DNA from: VXMO01 sp034422835
GTDB lineage: Bacteria; Chloroflexota; Dehalococcoidia; UBA6926
Reading direction: 5' to 3'
DNA length: 64,000 nt
NCBI GenBank assembly: GCA_034422835.1
Contig: DAOUJJ010000018.1
Span: 85,489-149,488 of the forward strand
Part shown: positions 27,905 to 36,084 of the stretch, piece after piece
Numbering within the stretch: position 1 is the stretch's first letter
Layout: the number at the start of each line of letters is the position of its first letter
Notes under the pieces: generated by a model
The model's database searches: none
Told to the model about the DNA's origin: nothing
The model's input: the letters and a program-made list of their open reading frames with translations, nothing else
Program-made: the position numbers and the translations under genes

Positions 27905-28792
27905 ATGAGAGTCGGCCGTTCTGTTCTGGTTGGGGCGGCGGTCTTCGCTGTGGGAGCGCCGGCGTCGTTCATTGCCACGATGATCCTCCTGGACTTTGCG
28001 CCGGAGGCGGTTGTGTGGTCGGCCATCAACTATCCCGCATCATTCCTGCGCATGCCGCTCACGTTCTTCATGCTGGCCGCCGTCGTCTTTGCCGTCCTGA
28101 CGATTCGTCGCGTGCGAGCGGACGACCGCAATGCCGTCAGAACCGCGCCGGATGCCGCGATGTACTTCCATGCGGTGACAGTCGTCTACGTCACCATCGC
28201 GCTGGCCACGCCGTATTTCGACCTGCTGTCGTATGAGCCGGCGCTCTATGCGCCGTTTGCGATCGCGCTGCTGGCAACGGCGCTCTCTGCCCGTCTTATA
28301 GGTAGGAGCGATGATAGTGGCGGTAGTGAATCACGCGTCGACGCTGATAATCAGCAGGGTCGTATTGTGCTTGCATCGCTGGCCCTCGCCATGACCATCG
28401 GCGCGAGCATCGCTTACGGGCAGCAACTGTTGGGCGGAGACACGGCGGGCTGCACGAGGGCCTATTGCTCAACGGAGGCCACAATCGTCTTTGCCGGGGT
28501 GATGGCGATGGGGGCGATCCTGACGTCCGTCATGATGCTGAGGGGCGTTTTCGGTAACGATTCTGCCACGCGGCAGAGCCACCTCAGCGTGACGGCTTTC
28601 GCGTGCCTCACGCTGCTCATCGCGCCGCTGGTGGTGTTCCGGGTGGCGCCTTCGTACGTGTTCGTGCCGGGACTGTTCTATGGACTGTCCGCGACGGCGC
28701 TGCTGATCAGCATTTCGGCGCGGGTGGAGGCGACGGAGTCGCGAGAGCCAGTGGGAGAACTACCCCCGCCGCCGCCAGATATTCCGATCTAG
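27905..28792 (+). CDS. Polytopic membrane protein, 295 aa, unknown function
   Basis: Start taken at ATG 27905 (MRVGRSVLVGAAVFAVGAPA), preceded by GGTGAGGGTGCGT; the frame upstream overlaps the 16S promoter region. About eight hydrophobic helices are seen in two groups of four, split by a charged loop (GRSDDSGGSESRVDADNQQG). The loop after helix 6 contains two Cys (GCTRAYCS), a possible disulfide. The C-terminus is Pro-rich (GELPPPPPDIPI). No family recognised. It is divergent from the 16S gene. Confidence 0.7.
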   Translation: MRVGRSVLVGAAVFAVGAPASFIATMILLDFAPEAVVWSAINYPASFLRMPLTFFMLAAVVFAVLTIRRVRADDRNAVRTAPDAAMYFHAVTVVYVTIALATPYFDLLSYEPALYAPFAIALLATALSARLIGRSDDSGGSESRVDADNQQGRIVLASLALAMTIGASIAYGQQLLGGDTAGCTRAYCSTEATIVFAGVMAMGAILTSVMMLRGVFGNDSATRQSHLSVTAFACLTLLIAPLVVFRVAPSYVFVPGLFYGLSATALLISISARVEATESREPVGELPPPPPDIPI

Positions 28793-28862
28793 CTGCGGAG
28801 TGGTACTATTCAAATCTGCGCGGCCAAGTTATGTAAGAGCATCGGGAGAACTAACCAACACT

Positions 28863-29585
28863 ATGGCTGAATTCCTTACCAGAAAGGGCATCGTCTATCA
28901 CCTTGACAGGATTATTGAGGAAGCTGACAAGGAGCTTATCCTCATCAGTCCGTATATCAAGGCAGACGATGAGACCAAGAGTCTGCTCAAGAACAAGACT
29001 CGCAGCACTGCCATTCATGTGATTTATGGAAAGTCCGAGCTAAACCCCAAGGAGAAGGCTTTCCTTGACTCACTAGGCATAAGGGCGTCTTTCCTCAAGA
29101 ATCTTCACGCCAAGTGCTATCTGAACGAGAACGAGGCCCTGCTGACTTCCATGAACTTGTACCAGTTCTCGCAAGAGAACAACGAAGAGATGGGGATACT
29201 GGTTTCGAGGCAGGATGACGCGGAACTGTACGAGGATATCTATCAGCGGGCGAACCGCTGGAAGTCTGAAAGCAGTGAGTTGTACGCGGCTAGTGCCGCT
29301 AGGCCGAAACTGAAGGTGGCAGAGACACAGGCAAAGGCGACATACAACGCCGGGCAGAAACCATCCCGTGGCTTCTGCATCCGTTGCAAAGCCACTTTGG
29401 CCGCCAATCCGAAGAAGCCGTACTGCGCAACCTGCTACGAGAGTTGGAGCCGTTATTCAAAAAAGACGTACAAGGAGAAGCACTGCCACACATGCGGACA
29501 AAAACACTCCGCAACCTTGCTCAAGCCCCTGTGCCGTGCTTGCCACGCAAAGTACAAAGACGTTTTCGAATTCGTAACCAGTTAG
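28863..29585 (+). CDS. PLD-fold protein with C-terminal zinc ribbons
   Basis: 240 residues from ATG 28863 (MAEFLTRKGIVYHLDRIIEE). The N-terminal 150 residues are a single phospholipase-D-fold domain: KELILISPYIK early, then NLHAKCYLNENEALLTSMNL, which holds the His-x-Lys and downstream Asn of the HKD-type site. A single HKD copy implies a dimer, as in Nuc/BfiI-type nucleases. The C-terminal 60 residues have paired Cys motifs CIRCKATL/CATC and CHTCGQ/CRAC, likely two zinc ribbons for nucleic-acid binding. Upstream codons to 28800 are open but not homologous. Probably a nuclease; the target is unknown. G+C is below that of neighbouring genes. Confidence 0.72.
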   Translation: MAEFLTRKGIVYHLDRIIEEADKELILISPYIKADDETKSLLKNKTRSTAIHVIYGKSELNPKEKAFLDSLGIRASFLKNLHAKCYLNENEALLTSMNLYQFSQENNEEMGILVSRQDDAELYEDIYQRANRWKSESSELYAASAARPKLKVAETQAKATYNAGQKPSRGFCIRCKATLAANPKKPYCATCYESWSRYSKKTYKEKHCHTCGQKHSATLLKPLCRACHAKYKDVFEFVTS

Positions 29586-29706
29586 GGGAGTGTTCTTCTA
29601 GGTCACAACGCCGGAACGCGAACGTCAAGAAACCTTGACGCTCCCCGCTAACTGCGTACGCTTAGCAGCGAGAACAGGGGTTGCCTCTGACCCGGGAGAT
29701 GCAACG

Positions 29707-30120
29707 ATGCTGAAGCGTGTACGACTCAACATGGTAGCGGCATGGGCGGCGCATCTTTGGGCTTGGGGCATCGCGCTGTTTCTGGCCCTTGTTCCTGTCT
29801 ATAGCGGTCTGAGCAGTTCGTCCTCCGCACCTGGTGAATGGGTGGAGACGAGCAAAACACTGATTGAGCAGAACGGTCTATATGTTATCTGGATTTTGCT
29901 CTTTCCCGTTCTGATATCGGGCATCGTGCTGCTGGCTATTCACTTTATGGATGCGGGTCACAAGGGTCGCAAAGCGCTCTTGTGGACGATAGCGTTGGTT
30001 CTTCTGGGGCTCTGCATAATGACCTACATTTCAATCGGCCTGCTGTATCTGCCGATGGCGCTCGCGCTGTTGTTTGTGGCCATACGGGAGGGAGGGCTTA
30101 CGGCTGTTCGGTGGCGATGA
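29707..30120 (+). CDS. Small membrane protein, 137 aa
   Basis: Starts MLKRVRLNMVAAWAAHLWAW at ATG 29707, with GGGAG 8-12 bases upstream. Four hydrophobic segments: AHLWAWGIALFLALVPVY, LYVIWILLFPVLISGIVLLA, ALLWTIALVLLGLCIMTYI and LLYLPMALALLFVAI. No recognised family. Its last 23 bases overlap the end of the convergent phage portal gene, so the packaging module abuts it with no spare sequence. Confidence 0.6.
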   Translation: MLKRVRLNMVAAWAAHLWAWGIALFLALVPVYSGLSSSSSAPGEWVETSKTLIEQNGLYVIWILLFPVLISGIVLLAIHFMDAGHKGRKALLWTIALVLLGLCIMTYISIGLLYLPMALALLFVAIREGGLTAVRWR

Positions 30121-31435
30121 GCGCCATCTCTGCTTCCGGGTCTGACACGCCGAAGCGGGCCATTGCGGTGCGCTTTGAGCGCAGGCCGTTCCTGACGAGT
30201 TCGATCTCCTGCCGCGCGATCTGCGCCTGGTCCTGTGGCAGCACCGCGCCCCATTCGATGGACGTGCGGTAGGGAGCGAGTTGCTCGCCCGTCATCTGCT
30301 CGTGGATGCGCAGGGTGATCTCATTCCGCTTGCGGTAGGCCGCCGCGCGGATCAACCGCTTGCGCCGCAGCTTGTGCAGCAGGGGATGCAGTTCCATCTC
30401 CAACGCGACGCCGGACAGCCCCTGTCGGTTGTCACCAAAGGCGATGCGCGGCGTCTCCGAGAGGTCGTGCAGGGCGTGGTAGATGGCGTTCACATAGTCG
30501 ATGTGGAGCTGCACGCCGCCCCCTTGCAGCAGATCCAGCAGGTAGGCACGCGCCCGGTCCGGCAGCTCCCACACCGCGCCGGGCTGAATGGCGATGTCCT
30601 GCGATTGGTCCACGTTCTCCAGCACGGCGATGGGGTTGCCGGAGAGTTCGAGAATCATGGAAAGCTGCGAGAGGGCGCGGTTGAGTTCACGGATCGGCTC
30701 CACCATCGCCGGAATGTCTGACACGCCCCAGAACTGCTTGGGGGCGCGGATGTTGGGATAGACGACGAACGGGATGAGGCCGTAGGGGTTGGCCTCGTCC
30801 CGCGCGAGCGTGTCACCCGCGTACAACTGAAACCGTTTGTCATCCCACACCTCCGTGATGGTGACGTGGGCCTGCCTGTTGCCGCGCGTCTGCGGGCGAA
30901 CGCCGTGCAGCTCACGCGCCTCATCGACATCCAGCGTGTAGCGCGAGGCGACGCGGCGGATGCGGTTCACGTCATCGCCCACCCACCAGCAGTGGAGGCC
31001 CTGCACGTCCGGCGCGGTGATGCGGACGCTGCCCCGCCCCTCATCCCACGTGATCTTGTACGCGCCGTCGCCGAGCACCGCGGTGTCGATCTCTGAATCG
31101 AAGTCCAGTTGATCGAGGGAATTGGTCTCGGAGATGTCCGCGAGCAGGCGCTCTGCACGCCGCGCTCGCTCCTGCTCCTCCGGCGACGAATCGACTGGCG
31201 GCACGGTGGAGCGGATATCGGCCATCAGGTAGGACGTGACCTTTTCCACGGCGGCCCGGGCGTAGTTGAACGTGAGGCGGCGTTCACGGCCGCGCGTACG
31301 TCCCGCCCAGTGCTCGCCGTTGTAGAAGGCGAGGTTGCGGCGGTAATGCTCGCGACGTTCCGAGTCGCGCTTGTCCAGCGATGACGGCAGGAACGCCGCG
31401 CCGCTCTGTGTCCGTCCGTTCTGTGGCGTGGTCAT
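30098..31435 (-). CDS. Phage portal protein (SPP1 gp6-like)
   Basis: 445 residues with the portal-family layout. The N-terminal segment has YNGEHWAGRTRGRERRLTFN and the helix ARAAVEKVTSYLMAD. Middle blocks are TAVLGDGAYKITWDEGRG and NPYGLIPFVVYPNIRAPKQF. The clip/stem region is WGVSDIPAMVEPIRELNRAL. Portal proteins form the dodecameric ring at the capsid vertex through which terminase pumps DNA. Here the gene is the last of a six-gene operon. The start overlaps the stop of the HTH gene by ATGA. No protease, capsid or tail gene follows; the next sequence is a convergent cellular gene. Confidence 0.82.
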   Translation of the reverse strand: MTTPQNGRTQSGAAFLPSSLDKRDSERREHYRRNLAFYNGEHWAGRTRGRERRLTFNYARAAVEKVTSYLMADIRSTVPPVDSSPEEQERARRAERLLADISETNSLDQLDFDSEIDTAVLGDGAYKITWDEGRGSVRITAPDVQGLHCWWVGDDVNRIRRVASRYTLDVDEARELHGVRPQTRGNRQAHVTITEVWDDKRFQLYAGDTLARDEANPYGLIPFVVYPNIRAPKQFWGVSDIPAMVEPIRELNRALSQLSMILELSGNPIAVLENVDQSQDIAIQPGAVWELPDRARAYLLDLLQGGGVQLHIDYVNAIYHALHDLSETPRIAFGDNRQGLSGVALEMELHPLLHKLRRKRLIRAAAYRKRNEITLRIHEQMTGEQLAPYRTSIEWGAVLPQDQAQIARQEIELVRNGLRSKRTAMARFGVSDPEAEMALIATEQP

Positions 31436-31839
31436 GATGTGGCCTTTCTCCTTGTGGTGGCTGCGGGCTGGTTTTCACCCCGTGCGGATCGCAGTACGCG
31501 GTAGACGGTGCGCGTACTGACATTGAATCTTTCGGCGATAACGGCGATGGTCAGCCCCTCCTTGAGTCGGGCCGCTACGATGGCCCTGTCTCTCGGCAGC
31601 AGCCTTTCGCGCCGTGTGGCGAGCGGCTCATCGTAGCGGCAGCGTGGATAGGGGCACTCAAGAGAGCGCGTGCAGTCGTCGCCGCAGCCGCGATCGATGT
31701 AGAGGGTATCCTCCGGCAGGCTGTCTCCTCGATTCCCGACGCGTCGCCGCCGTGAAAGCGGAATCTCCAGTTGGTCGACTTTGTTGAGCTTGCGCGGGAT
31801 GGATGGCGAGGCAGTATGCCGTGGGGATTCAATTGTCAT
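31432..31839 (-). CDS. Cys-cluster helix-turn-helix protein of the packaging module
   Basis: 135 residues. The C-terminal half is a resolvase-type HTH: LKEGLTIAVIAERFNVSTRT followed by VYRVLR. The preceding segment holds four cysteines, CGDDCTRSLECPYPRCRYDE, spaced like a small metal-binding knuckle. The N-terminus is basic and disordered. It sits between terminase large subunit and portal, and the stop overlaps the portal start. It could be a transcription regulator of the module or a DNA-recognition (small-terminase-like) component; the sequence does not decide between these. Confidence 0.7.
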   Translation of the reverse strand: MTIESPRHTASPSIPRKLNKVDQLEIPLSRRRRVGNRGDSLPEDTLYIDRGCGDDCTRSLECPYPRCRYDEPLATRRERLLPRDRAIVAARLKEGLTIAVIAERFNVSTRTVYRVLRSARGENQPAATTRRKATS

Positions 31840-31892
31840 GTGATGGCCTCCTCCGGGATCGAATTGGGTGGAAATTCATGGGCCGGAACGTT

Positions 31893-33296
31893 CTAGGTGG
31901 AGGAATGGCTGCGTCCGACGGCCTTGCGTGGACCTCCTTCCTGCATACTTGCGTGCGCCAGCAGGGCGAGCGAGACCAGGTAATCGTCATGGCCCTCCCG
32001 CTCAGGCACATAGAAGTTCATGGTGCGATTCGCGTTGTGCTCCGCCTGCGCGTGGCGCAGCTGATGGCGTATAGCCATGGATTCCGATGATTGGTCGTCC
32101 GCGTAGAGGCGCAGGCGGCCCGCGTTGGCAAGGGCAAGCAGCCCAAATCCGAGCCGGGATTTCGATTGCTGGGTAAAGACGATGGGCTGCACGGTCTGAC
32201 CCATGCGGCGATGGAGCGCGGCGGCCGTGGGCTCGCCGATTCCGGTGGCGTCGACGGCCACACGCCGCACGCGCCACACGTTCTTCAAGAGGTCCGTCAA
32301 CTGCTCCGTCAGCGCCCCGTGTGGCATGCCGCGCCAGTGATAGTGCTGGACGACGCGGACCTGTGGCTCAGCGCCGCGCTCCGGGACAACGAGTTCGCCG
32401 ATGGTCAGCACGGTCTCGTCGCGCCCGACGGAGCCGGACGCGCCCCACTCCGGCTCGGAGATGGCCACCGGCGCGCCGGCAAGGTCGAGGCCCGCGACGT
32501 ACACTGCTCCGGGGCGCGGGGACTCCTGCCGGGGATGATCGCCATGCAGCTGTGCGAGTTGCCCGTCATTGAACAGCCGAGTGTTCTCGTCGATGGGGAG
32601 TAGCGCATATTGCGTGCGAAAGAGGGGATGCTGTTCGCCGAGCCGCCGCCGCTCCGCCTCCACGAACACGCCGTAGGACGGGTTGTACCGCGCAACGTCC
32701 TGCCAGTCGTACCGAAAGTGGCGCTCGGCGACCTTGACCTGTTCAAGCAGGGAATCGCTGCGCCACGCGGTGCCGTAGAGAACGGTCGTCGCGTTCCGGG
32801 CGGCGGCCATTGGACGGAAATCGCGGTTGAACTTGTCCGCGGAGACATCCTGCGCCTCGTCGATTTCCAACAGGAGATCCGCCGTCTGCCCGACGACATT
32901 CGACGTTGGATGCGCGCTGAGATAGGTGGCTCGGCATCGTCCGAGGTGGAGGATATGTCCTTTATCAAGGCGGGAGATGGAACTTAGTCCATTCTCATCG
33001 AGACGCTGCATGATGCGCTGGATGGAGATGAGCGCCTGCGGTTGAAAGGTGGGCGCGGCCTTGACGATTGCGCCGCCCCGCGCAGCGTTGCGGAGCAGCA
33101 GCACCATCTGGAGATAGGCGGACAACTCGTTCTTGCCGGCCTGCCGCGCCATCTCCACCGTGAACGTCAGCCCGCGCCGGTTGAGCACGGAGTCAAGCAC
33201 GGCGCGCGCCACCTCCGCCTGGTAGGGGCGCAGGCGGATGACCGGCGGGGGGGCGCCTCGCCTGGCCGGTATGGTGCGCGGCTCCATGATCGTCAC
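31893..33296 (-). CDS. Phage terminase large subunit
   Basis: 467 residues. The ATPase domain shows a variant Walker A, ARQAGKNE, at 50-57 and Walker B VGQTADLLLEIDEAQD near 145. The C-terminal RNase H-like nuclease shows VAGLDLAG, RRVAVDATGIGEP and HDDYLVSLALLAHA, supplying the acidic residues for metal binding. Together these are the DNA-packaging motor and headful/cos nuclease. The frame is intact with no truncation. It lies two bases downstream of the 107-residue gene and 53 bases upstream of the HTH gene. Confidence 0.9.
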   Translation of the reverse strand: MTIMEPRTIPARRGAPPPVIRLRPYQAEVARAVLDSVLNRRGLTFTVEMARQAGKNELSAYLQMVLLLRNAARGGAIVKAAPTFQPQALISIQRIMQRLDENGLSSISRLDKGHILHLGRCRATYLSAHPTSNVVGQTADLLLEIDEAQDVSADKFNRDFRPMAAARNATTVLYGTAWRSDSLLEQVKVAERHFRYDWQDVARYNPSYGVFVEAERRRLGEQHPLFRTQYALLPIDENTRLFNDGQLAQLHGDHPRQESPRPGAVYVAGLDLAGAPVAISEPEWGASGSVGRDETVLTIGELVVPERGAEPQVRVVQHYHWRGMPHGALTEQLTDLLKNVWRVRRVAVDATGIGEPTAAALHRRMGQTVQPIVFTQQSKSRLGFGLLALANAGRLRLYADDQSSESMAIRHQLRHAQAEHNANRTMNFYVPEREGHDDYLVSLALLAHASMQEGGPRKAVGRSHSST

Positions 33297-33298
33297 TG

Positions 33299-33622
33299 CT
33301 ACAGCCCCGCCACACGCAGGATGGCCTGCAGCGCCACCGTGCCGACAATCAGCAGGAACAGGTTGTTGATGCGTCCCCGCAGGTCCTGCAACTGCTGCTC
33401 CAATAACTGCAGCTGCTGTTGCATCAGCGCCTCGAATGTGGTGCTCGGTTGCATGTCGAGCGTGGGCTTGATAGCAGGCGTCGAGGCGACGGGCGCGCGG
33501 CCGTGATTTCTGATGGCGCGGCTCAGCAGCCCCCGCAGGGCGTCACGCAGTTCCTCGGTTCGACGATGCACCATTTCTCGCAATCTCCTTCGTATCGGCT
33601 CAAGAGTGTTCTTTGTGGTCAT
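33299..33622 (-). CDS. Coiled-coil protein with C-terminal membrane helix, 107 aa
   Basis: The N-terminal half is highly charged (RRRLREMVHRRTEELRDALR). The centre is a Gln/Leu-rich coiled coil (LMQQQLQLLEQQLQDLRGRI). The last 20 residues form one hydrophobic helix (NLFLLIVGTVALQAILRVAG). This layout resembles haemolysin XhlA-type or holin-associated phage proteins, but no signature is decisive. The start overlaps the preceding 120-residue gene by ATGA, and the terminase gene follows after two bases. Confidence 0.65.
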   Translation of the reverse strand: MTTKNTLEPIRRRLREMVHRRTEELRDALRGLLSRAIRNHGRAPVASTPAIKPTLDMQPSTTFEALMQQQLQLLEQQLQDLRGRINNLFLLIVGTVALQAILRVAGL

Positions 33623-33981
33623 AGTTCGATGTCGTCCTCCGGGCCGGGGAAGATCTGCTCGCCGAGACCGCGCAGAGTGCCGACAAGGTTGTCAAAGAGG
33701 TCATCCTGTGCCTTGCCCCCAAGGCGATGGTGAGCGGCGAGGGTTCGGGACAAGGCGGCGATGCCCTTCATCAGCAGGGGCAGATCGTCCGGCCTGTCTT
33801 CCAGCGCGGTGAGGATCTTGGCGCGGAGAACGGCAATCTCATCGTCCAGGCCGTCCATGTTGGTGGCGCGTTTCAGGTATTCCGTCTCCGCCTCGGACAT
33901 GGCGTGCTCGTAGAAATTGGCCTTTTCCCCGAGGTGCGGCGGTGCGTCGGTGGTTGGTGATTTGCTGGTCTCTTCGGTCAT
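33619..33981 (-). CDS. Packaging-module protein of unknown function, 120 aa
   Basis: Soluble, acidic and mostly helical: HAMSEAETEYLKRATNMDGL, DDEIAVLRAKILTALEDRPD, then LPLLMKGIAALSRTLAAHHR. The spacing and position upstream of the large subunit would suit a small terminase subunit, but no DNA-binding motif is obvious. It overlaps both neighbours by ATGA, so expression is probably coupled. Confidence 0.62.
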   Translation of the reverse strand: MTEETSKSPTTDAPPHLGEKANFYEHAMSEAETEYLKRATNMDGLDDEIAVLRAKILTALEDRPDDLPLLMKGIAALSRTLAAHHRLGGKAQDDLFDNLVGTLRGLGEQIFPGPEDDIEL

Positions 33982-34172
33982 CGTGTGATGTCATCCATTC
34001 CGGCGGGCAGCTGCCCGCCCGTTATCTCATCGAGGAAGAAGTCGAGCGCGTCCGGCGGCGTTGCGGTTATGGCCCGCGCGAGCCCCCAGATGAGGGAAAG
34101 CGCGGAGAGTTCGGAGAACTCGGGTTGCTCCGGATGCCGGATCGCCTTGAGCGTGGCCGGCTGTGCTGTCAT
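33978..34172 (-). CDS. First gene of the packaging operon, 64 aa
   Basis: MTAQPATLKAIRHPEQPEFS, followed by a hydrophobic helix (ALSLIWGLARAITATPPDAL) and an acidic tail. Function unknown. The start codon has an excellent AGGAGGT seven bases upstream and is the first gene after the promoter at 34226-34254; the stop overlaps the next start (ATGA). The strong initiation signals support it as a real gene despite its size. Confidence 0.65.
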   Translation of the reverse strand: MTAQPATLKAIRHPEQPEFSELSALSLIWGLARAITATPPDALDFFLDEITGGQLPAGMDDITR

Positions 34173-34225
34173 CGTGCTGACCTCCTGTGCATTTCCCGCG
34201 TGGGCTGGTGCGTCGTCAGAACGGA

Positions 34226-34254
34226 AGAATAGAATAAATGTTCTTATCCGTCAA
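34226..34254 (-). promoter_or_regulatory. Sigma-70-type promoter of the packaging operon
   Basis: On the minus strand TTGACG (34254-34249) and TATTCT (34231-34226) are separated by exactly 17 bases in an A+T-rich island. A second TATTCT overlaps but at 12-base spacing. The first gene starts 54 bases downstream with a strong ribosome binding site, so the module looks expressible from a host-type promoter. Confidence 0.78.
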
Positions 34255-34388
34255 TGGGCCATGACACACTGCCGTGGCGCTCGCGCCCGCAGTCGGGTTC
34301 ATGTGACTCGGATACACTGGTATGAGGCGCGCATGGCGCGTCTGTTCACTTTCAGACAAAGCGAGGATGATCGGCGGATGGATTCCCA

Positions 34389-35012
34389 ATGAGAGCCGTG
34401 AGAGCGGCGCTTGTGAGTGGTGTGCTGGCCGCGCTGGTGTTGGCAGGAGCCTGCACGGCCATTGACGGCGTCGTCCGTCAGCCGCTGCCTCCCCCGGAGA
34501 CACTGAAACTGCAGGCGCTGCTGATTGAAGGCGGGGGTGTTATGCCCGGCACACAGGTCGTCCGCCTGAGCTGGAGTCCTCCGGACGAGAATCTGGATAT
34601 CGAATTTGTTGTCCTGGAGTATTCGGAGAGCGAAAACGGGCCGTGGGATGAAGTCGCCGCGAAGGCTCCCGATGCGGGTCACCATGAGCACGGCGCTGTC
34701 TTCCGCAGCGGCAATTTCCATCATTACCGCGTGTTCATGGTGCGGGGGCAGGAAGAGACGCCTCGAACTGAGCCGACGTCGGTGTGGGTACCGGATCAGG
34801 GCGCGCTTCGACGAGACGCTGCCGGGCAGCCCATTCCGGCCCATATAACACCGACGCCGCTACCGGGATCAGAGCCACCCACCGCCACGCCGCTGCCGGC
34901 CCTCCCCGGGGAGAGCACATCGCCGTTCATCGTTGTTCCGCCGACGGCGACCCCAAGCGTAACGGCCACCCCGACCGCAACCCCCACACGCACCCCAACG
35001 CCAAACGGCTAA
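34389..35012 (+). CDS. Lipoprotein with a fibronectin-III-like domain and Thr-Pro tail
   Basis: 207 residues. Signal peptide and lipobox LVLAGAC (Cys at about residue 22). A beta-sandwich-like domain follows, with VVRLSWSPPDENLDIEFVVL, YSESENGPWDEVA and HHYRVFMVRGQ, the strand pattern of fibronectin type III domains. The last 65 residues are a Pro/Thr-rich low-complexity tail (TATPTATPTRTPTPNG). It is a probable extracellular anchored protein. Start ATG 34389 lies 134 bases from the divergent packaging promoter. Function unknown. Confidence 0.72.
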   Translation: MRAVRAALVSGVLAALVLAGACTAIDGVVRQPLPPPETLKLQALLIEGGGVMPGTQVVRLSWSPPDENLDIEFVVLEYSESENGPWDEVAAKAPDAGHHEHGAVFRSGNFHHYRVFMVRGQEETPRTEPTSVWVPDQGALRRDAAGQPIPAHITPTPLPGSEPPTATPLPALPGESTSPFIVVPPTATPSVTATPTATPTRTPTPNG

Positions 35013-35035
35013 CCCGCAGCGCCCCTCCTCATCGC

Positions 35036-35060
35036 GGTTCGACAGGCTCACCACGAACGT
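35036..35060. repeat. Family B repeat, diverged variant
   Basis: GGTTCGACAGGCTCACCACG followed by AACGT, in the gap between the FnIII lipoprotein and rex. It belongs to the same class as the CCCTTCGACAGGCTCAGGG copies elsewhere in the window but with a different right half. Confidence 0.65.
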
Positions 35061-35175
35061 GTATGCGACTTGACGATGAACGTGGCCAATTCCTAGAATC
35101 TGAGCATCCTTCGGGTTCCGTCTGCGGCGTGTCCGTGTGTTCGGCAGGCGGGATAGGCGTATAGGTGGGGAGTGT

Positions 35176-35859
35176 ATGCCGACGGATATCCCGGCTGTTG
35201 TTGTGGACAGGTTGCCGCACTATTTGCGGACGCTCCGCCTCATGCTCGACGAAGGGATTGAAGTCGTCAGTTCACGGGAACTCGGCGAGGCGCTGGGGAC
35301 AACCCCGGCGCAGATCCGCAAGGACCTCAGCTACTTTGGTCGATTCGGCAAGCAGGGGCGCGGCTACGATGTCTCAGCCCTGCTTGGCGACCTGACGCGC
35401 ATCCTGGGGCTGGAACGCTCGTGGCCGGTTGTATTGGTCGGCGTTGGACGCCTGGGGCGCGCCATCATCACGTACCCCGGGCTGACTCCGGAGGGGTTTC
35501 ATGTGCGGGCGGCGTTTGATGCCGACCCCGGCATCGTGGGCAGCAACGTTGACAGCGTGCCGGTGCGCCCCGCGAGCGAGATGGAGAGTTTTATACGCAG
35601 CGAGGAAATCGAGATTGCTATTCTCGCGACGCCCGGCGACGTGGCGCAGGATGTGATCGACAGGCTCGTCGCATGCGGGATTCGCGGCATCCTGAACTAC
35701 GCGCCCATGACGCCGCACGTGCCCAATGGCATCACCGTGCGGACGATAGACCCGGTGCAGGCCCTCCAGACGATGACGTTCTACCTGCGGGACTCCGAAG
35801 AAGAGGAAGACATCCTCCCCAAGCGCAAACGCGGCCGCCGAGGAAACGGACGGCGTTAG
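35176..35859 (+). CDS. rex: Redox-sensing transcriptional repressor Rex
   Basis: 227 residues from ATG 35176. The N-terminal winged helix reads VSSRELGEALGTTPAQIRKD then LSYFGRFGKQGRGYDV, the classic Rex DNA-recognition and hinge block. The Rossmann domain begins VVLVGVGRLGRAI and binds NADH/NAD+. FDADPGIVGSNVDSVPV and ILNYAPMTPHVPNGITVRTI are also family blocks. Rex lifts repression of respiratory and fermentative genes when NADH rises. The C-terminus has an extra basic tail (KRKRGRRGNGRR) beyond the usual end. The frame is open to 35137, but ATG 35176 gives the family start. Targets cannot be assigned here. Confidence 0.95.
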   Translation: MPTDIPAVVVDRLPHYLRTLRLMLDEGIEVVSSRELGEALGTTPAQIRKDLSYFGRFGKQGRGYDVSALLGDLTRILGLERSWPVVLVGVGRLGRAIITYPGLTPEGFHVRAAFDADPGIVGSNVDSVPVRPASEMESFIRSEEIEIAILATPGDVAQDVIDRLVACGIRGILNYAPMTPHVPNGITVRTIDPVQALQTMTFYLRDSEEEEDILPKRKRGRRGNGRR

Positions 35860-35868
35860 CTACCGCTC

Positions 35869-36084
35869 TTAATCCGACGATTCGTTGTCTGCGCGTTCTA
35901 CGAGGAGCTTGTGGACGGCGGGCAGGAGTTCGCGGGGTATGACGACTACGACGTTGTTGGGGTCATTGAAGGCGGCCTCATCTTCAGCAGCCCATTCCTC
36001 ATCGGTCAGGCTGTCGTAGTACTTAATGACATTGTCGTATCGGTGGTCGACCACGTACTTAGTCGGCTTGCGCGCCTCACTCAC
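35869..36084 (-). CDS. Probable antitoxin, 71 aa
   Basis: A small acidic protein, starting MSEARKPTKYVVDHRYDNVI, with EEWAAEDEAAFNDPNNVVVV and a C-terminal helix IPRELLPAVHKLLVERA. It overlaps the 36081-36374 gene by four bases (ATGA) and lies downstream of it. The toxin-first order with a short acidic partner suggests an antitoxin. Its stop is nine bases from the convergent rex stop. No DNA-binding motif is clear. Confidence 0.6.
   Translation of the reverse strand: MSEARKPTKYVVDHRYDNVIKYYDSLTDEEWAAEDEAAFNDPNNVVVVIPRELLPAVHKLLVERADNESSD

Noticed and set aside
27763..28236. Plus-strand frame overlapping the 16S promoter
   Set aside because: Overlaps the promoter and the start of a better-supported membrane protein in another frame; composition is Arg/Cys-rich noise.
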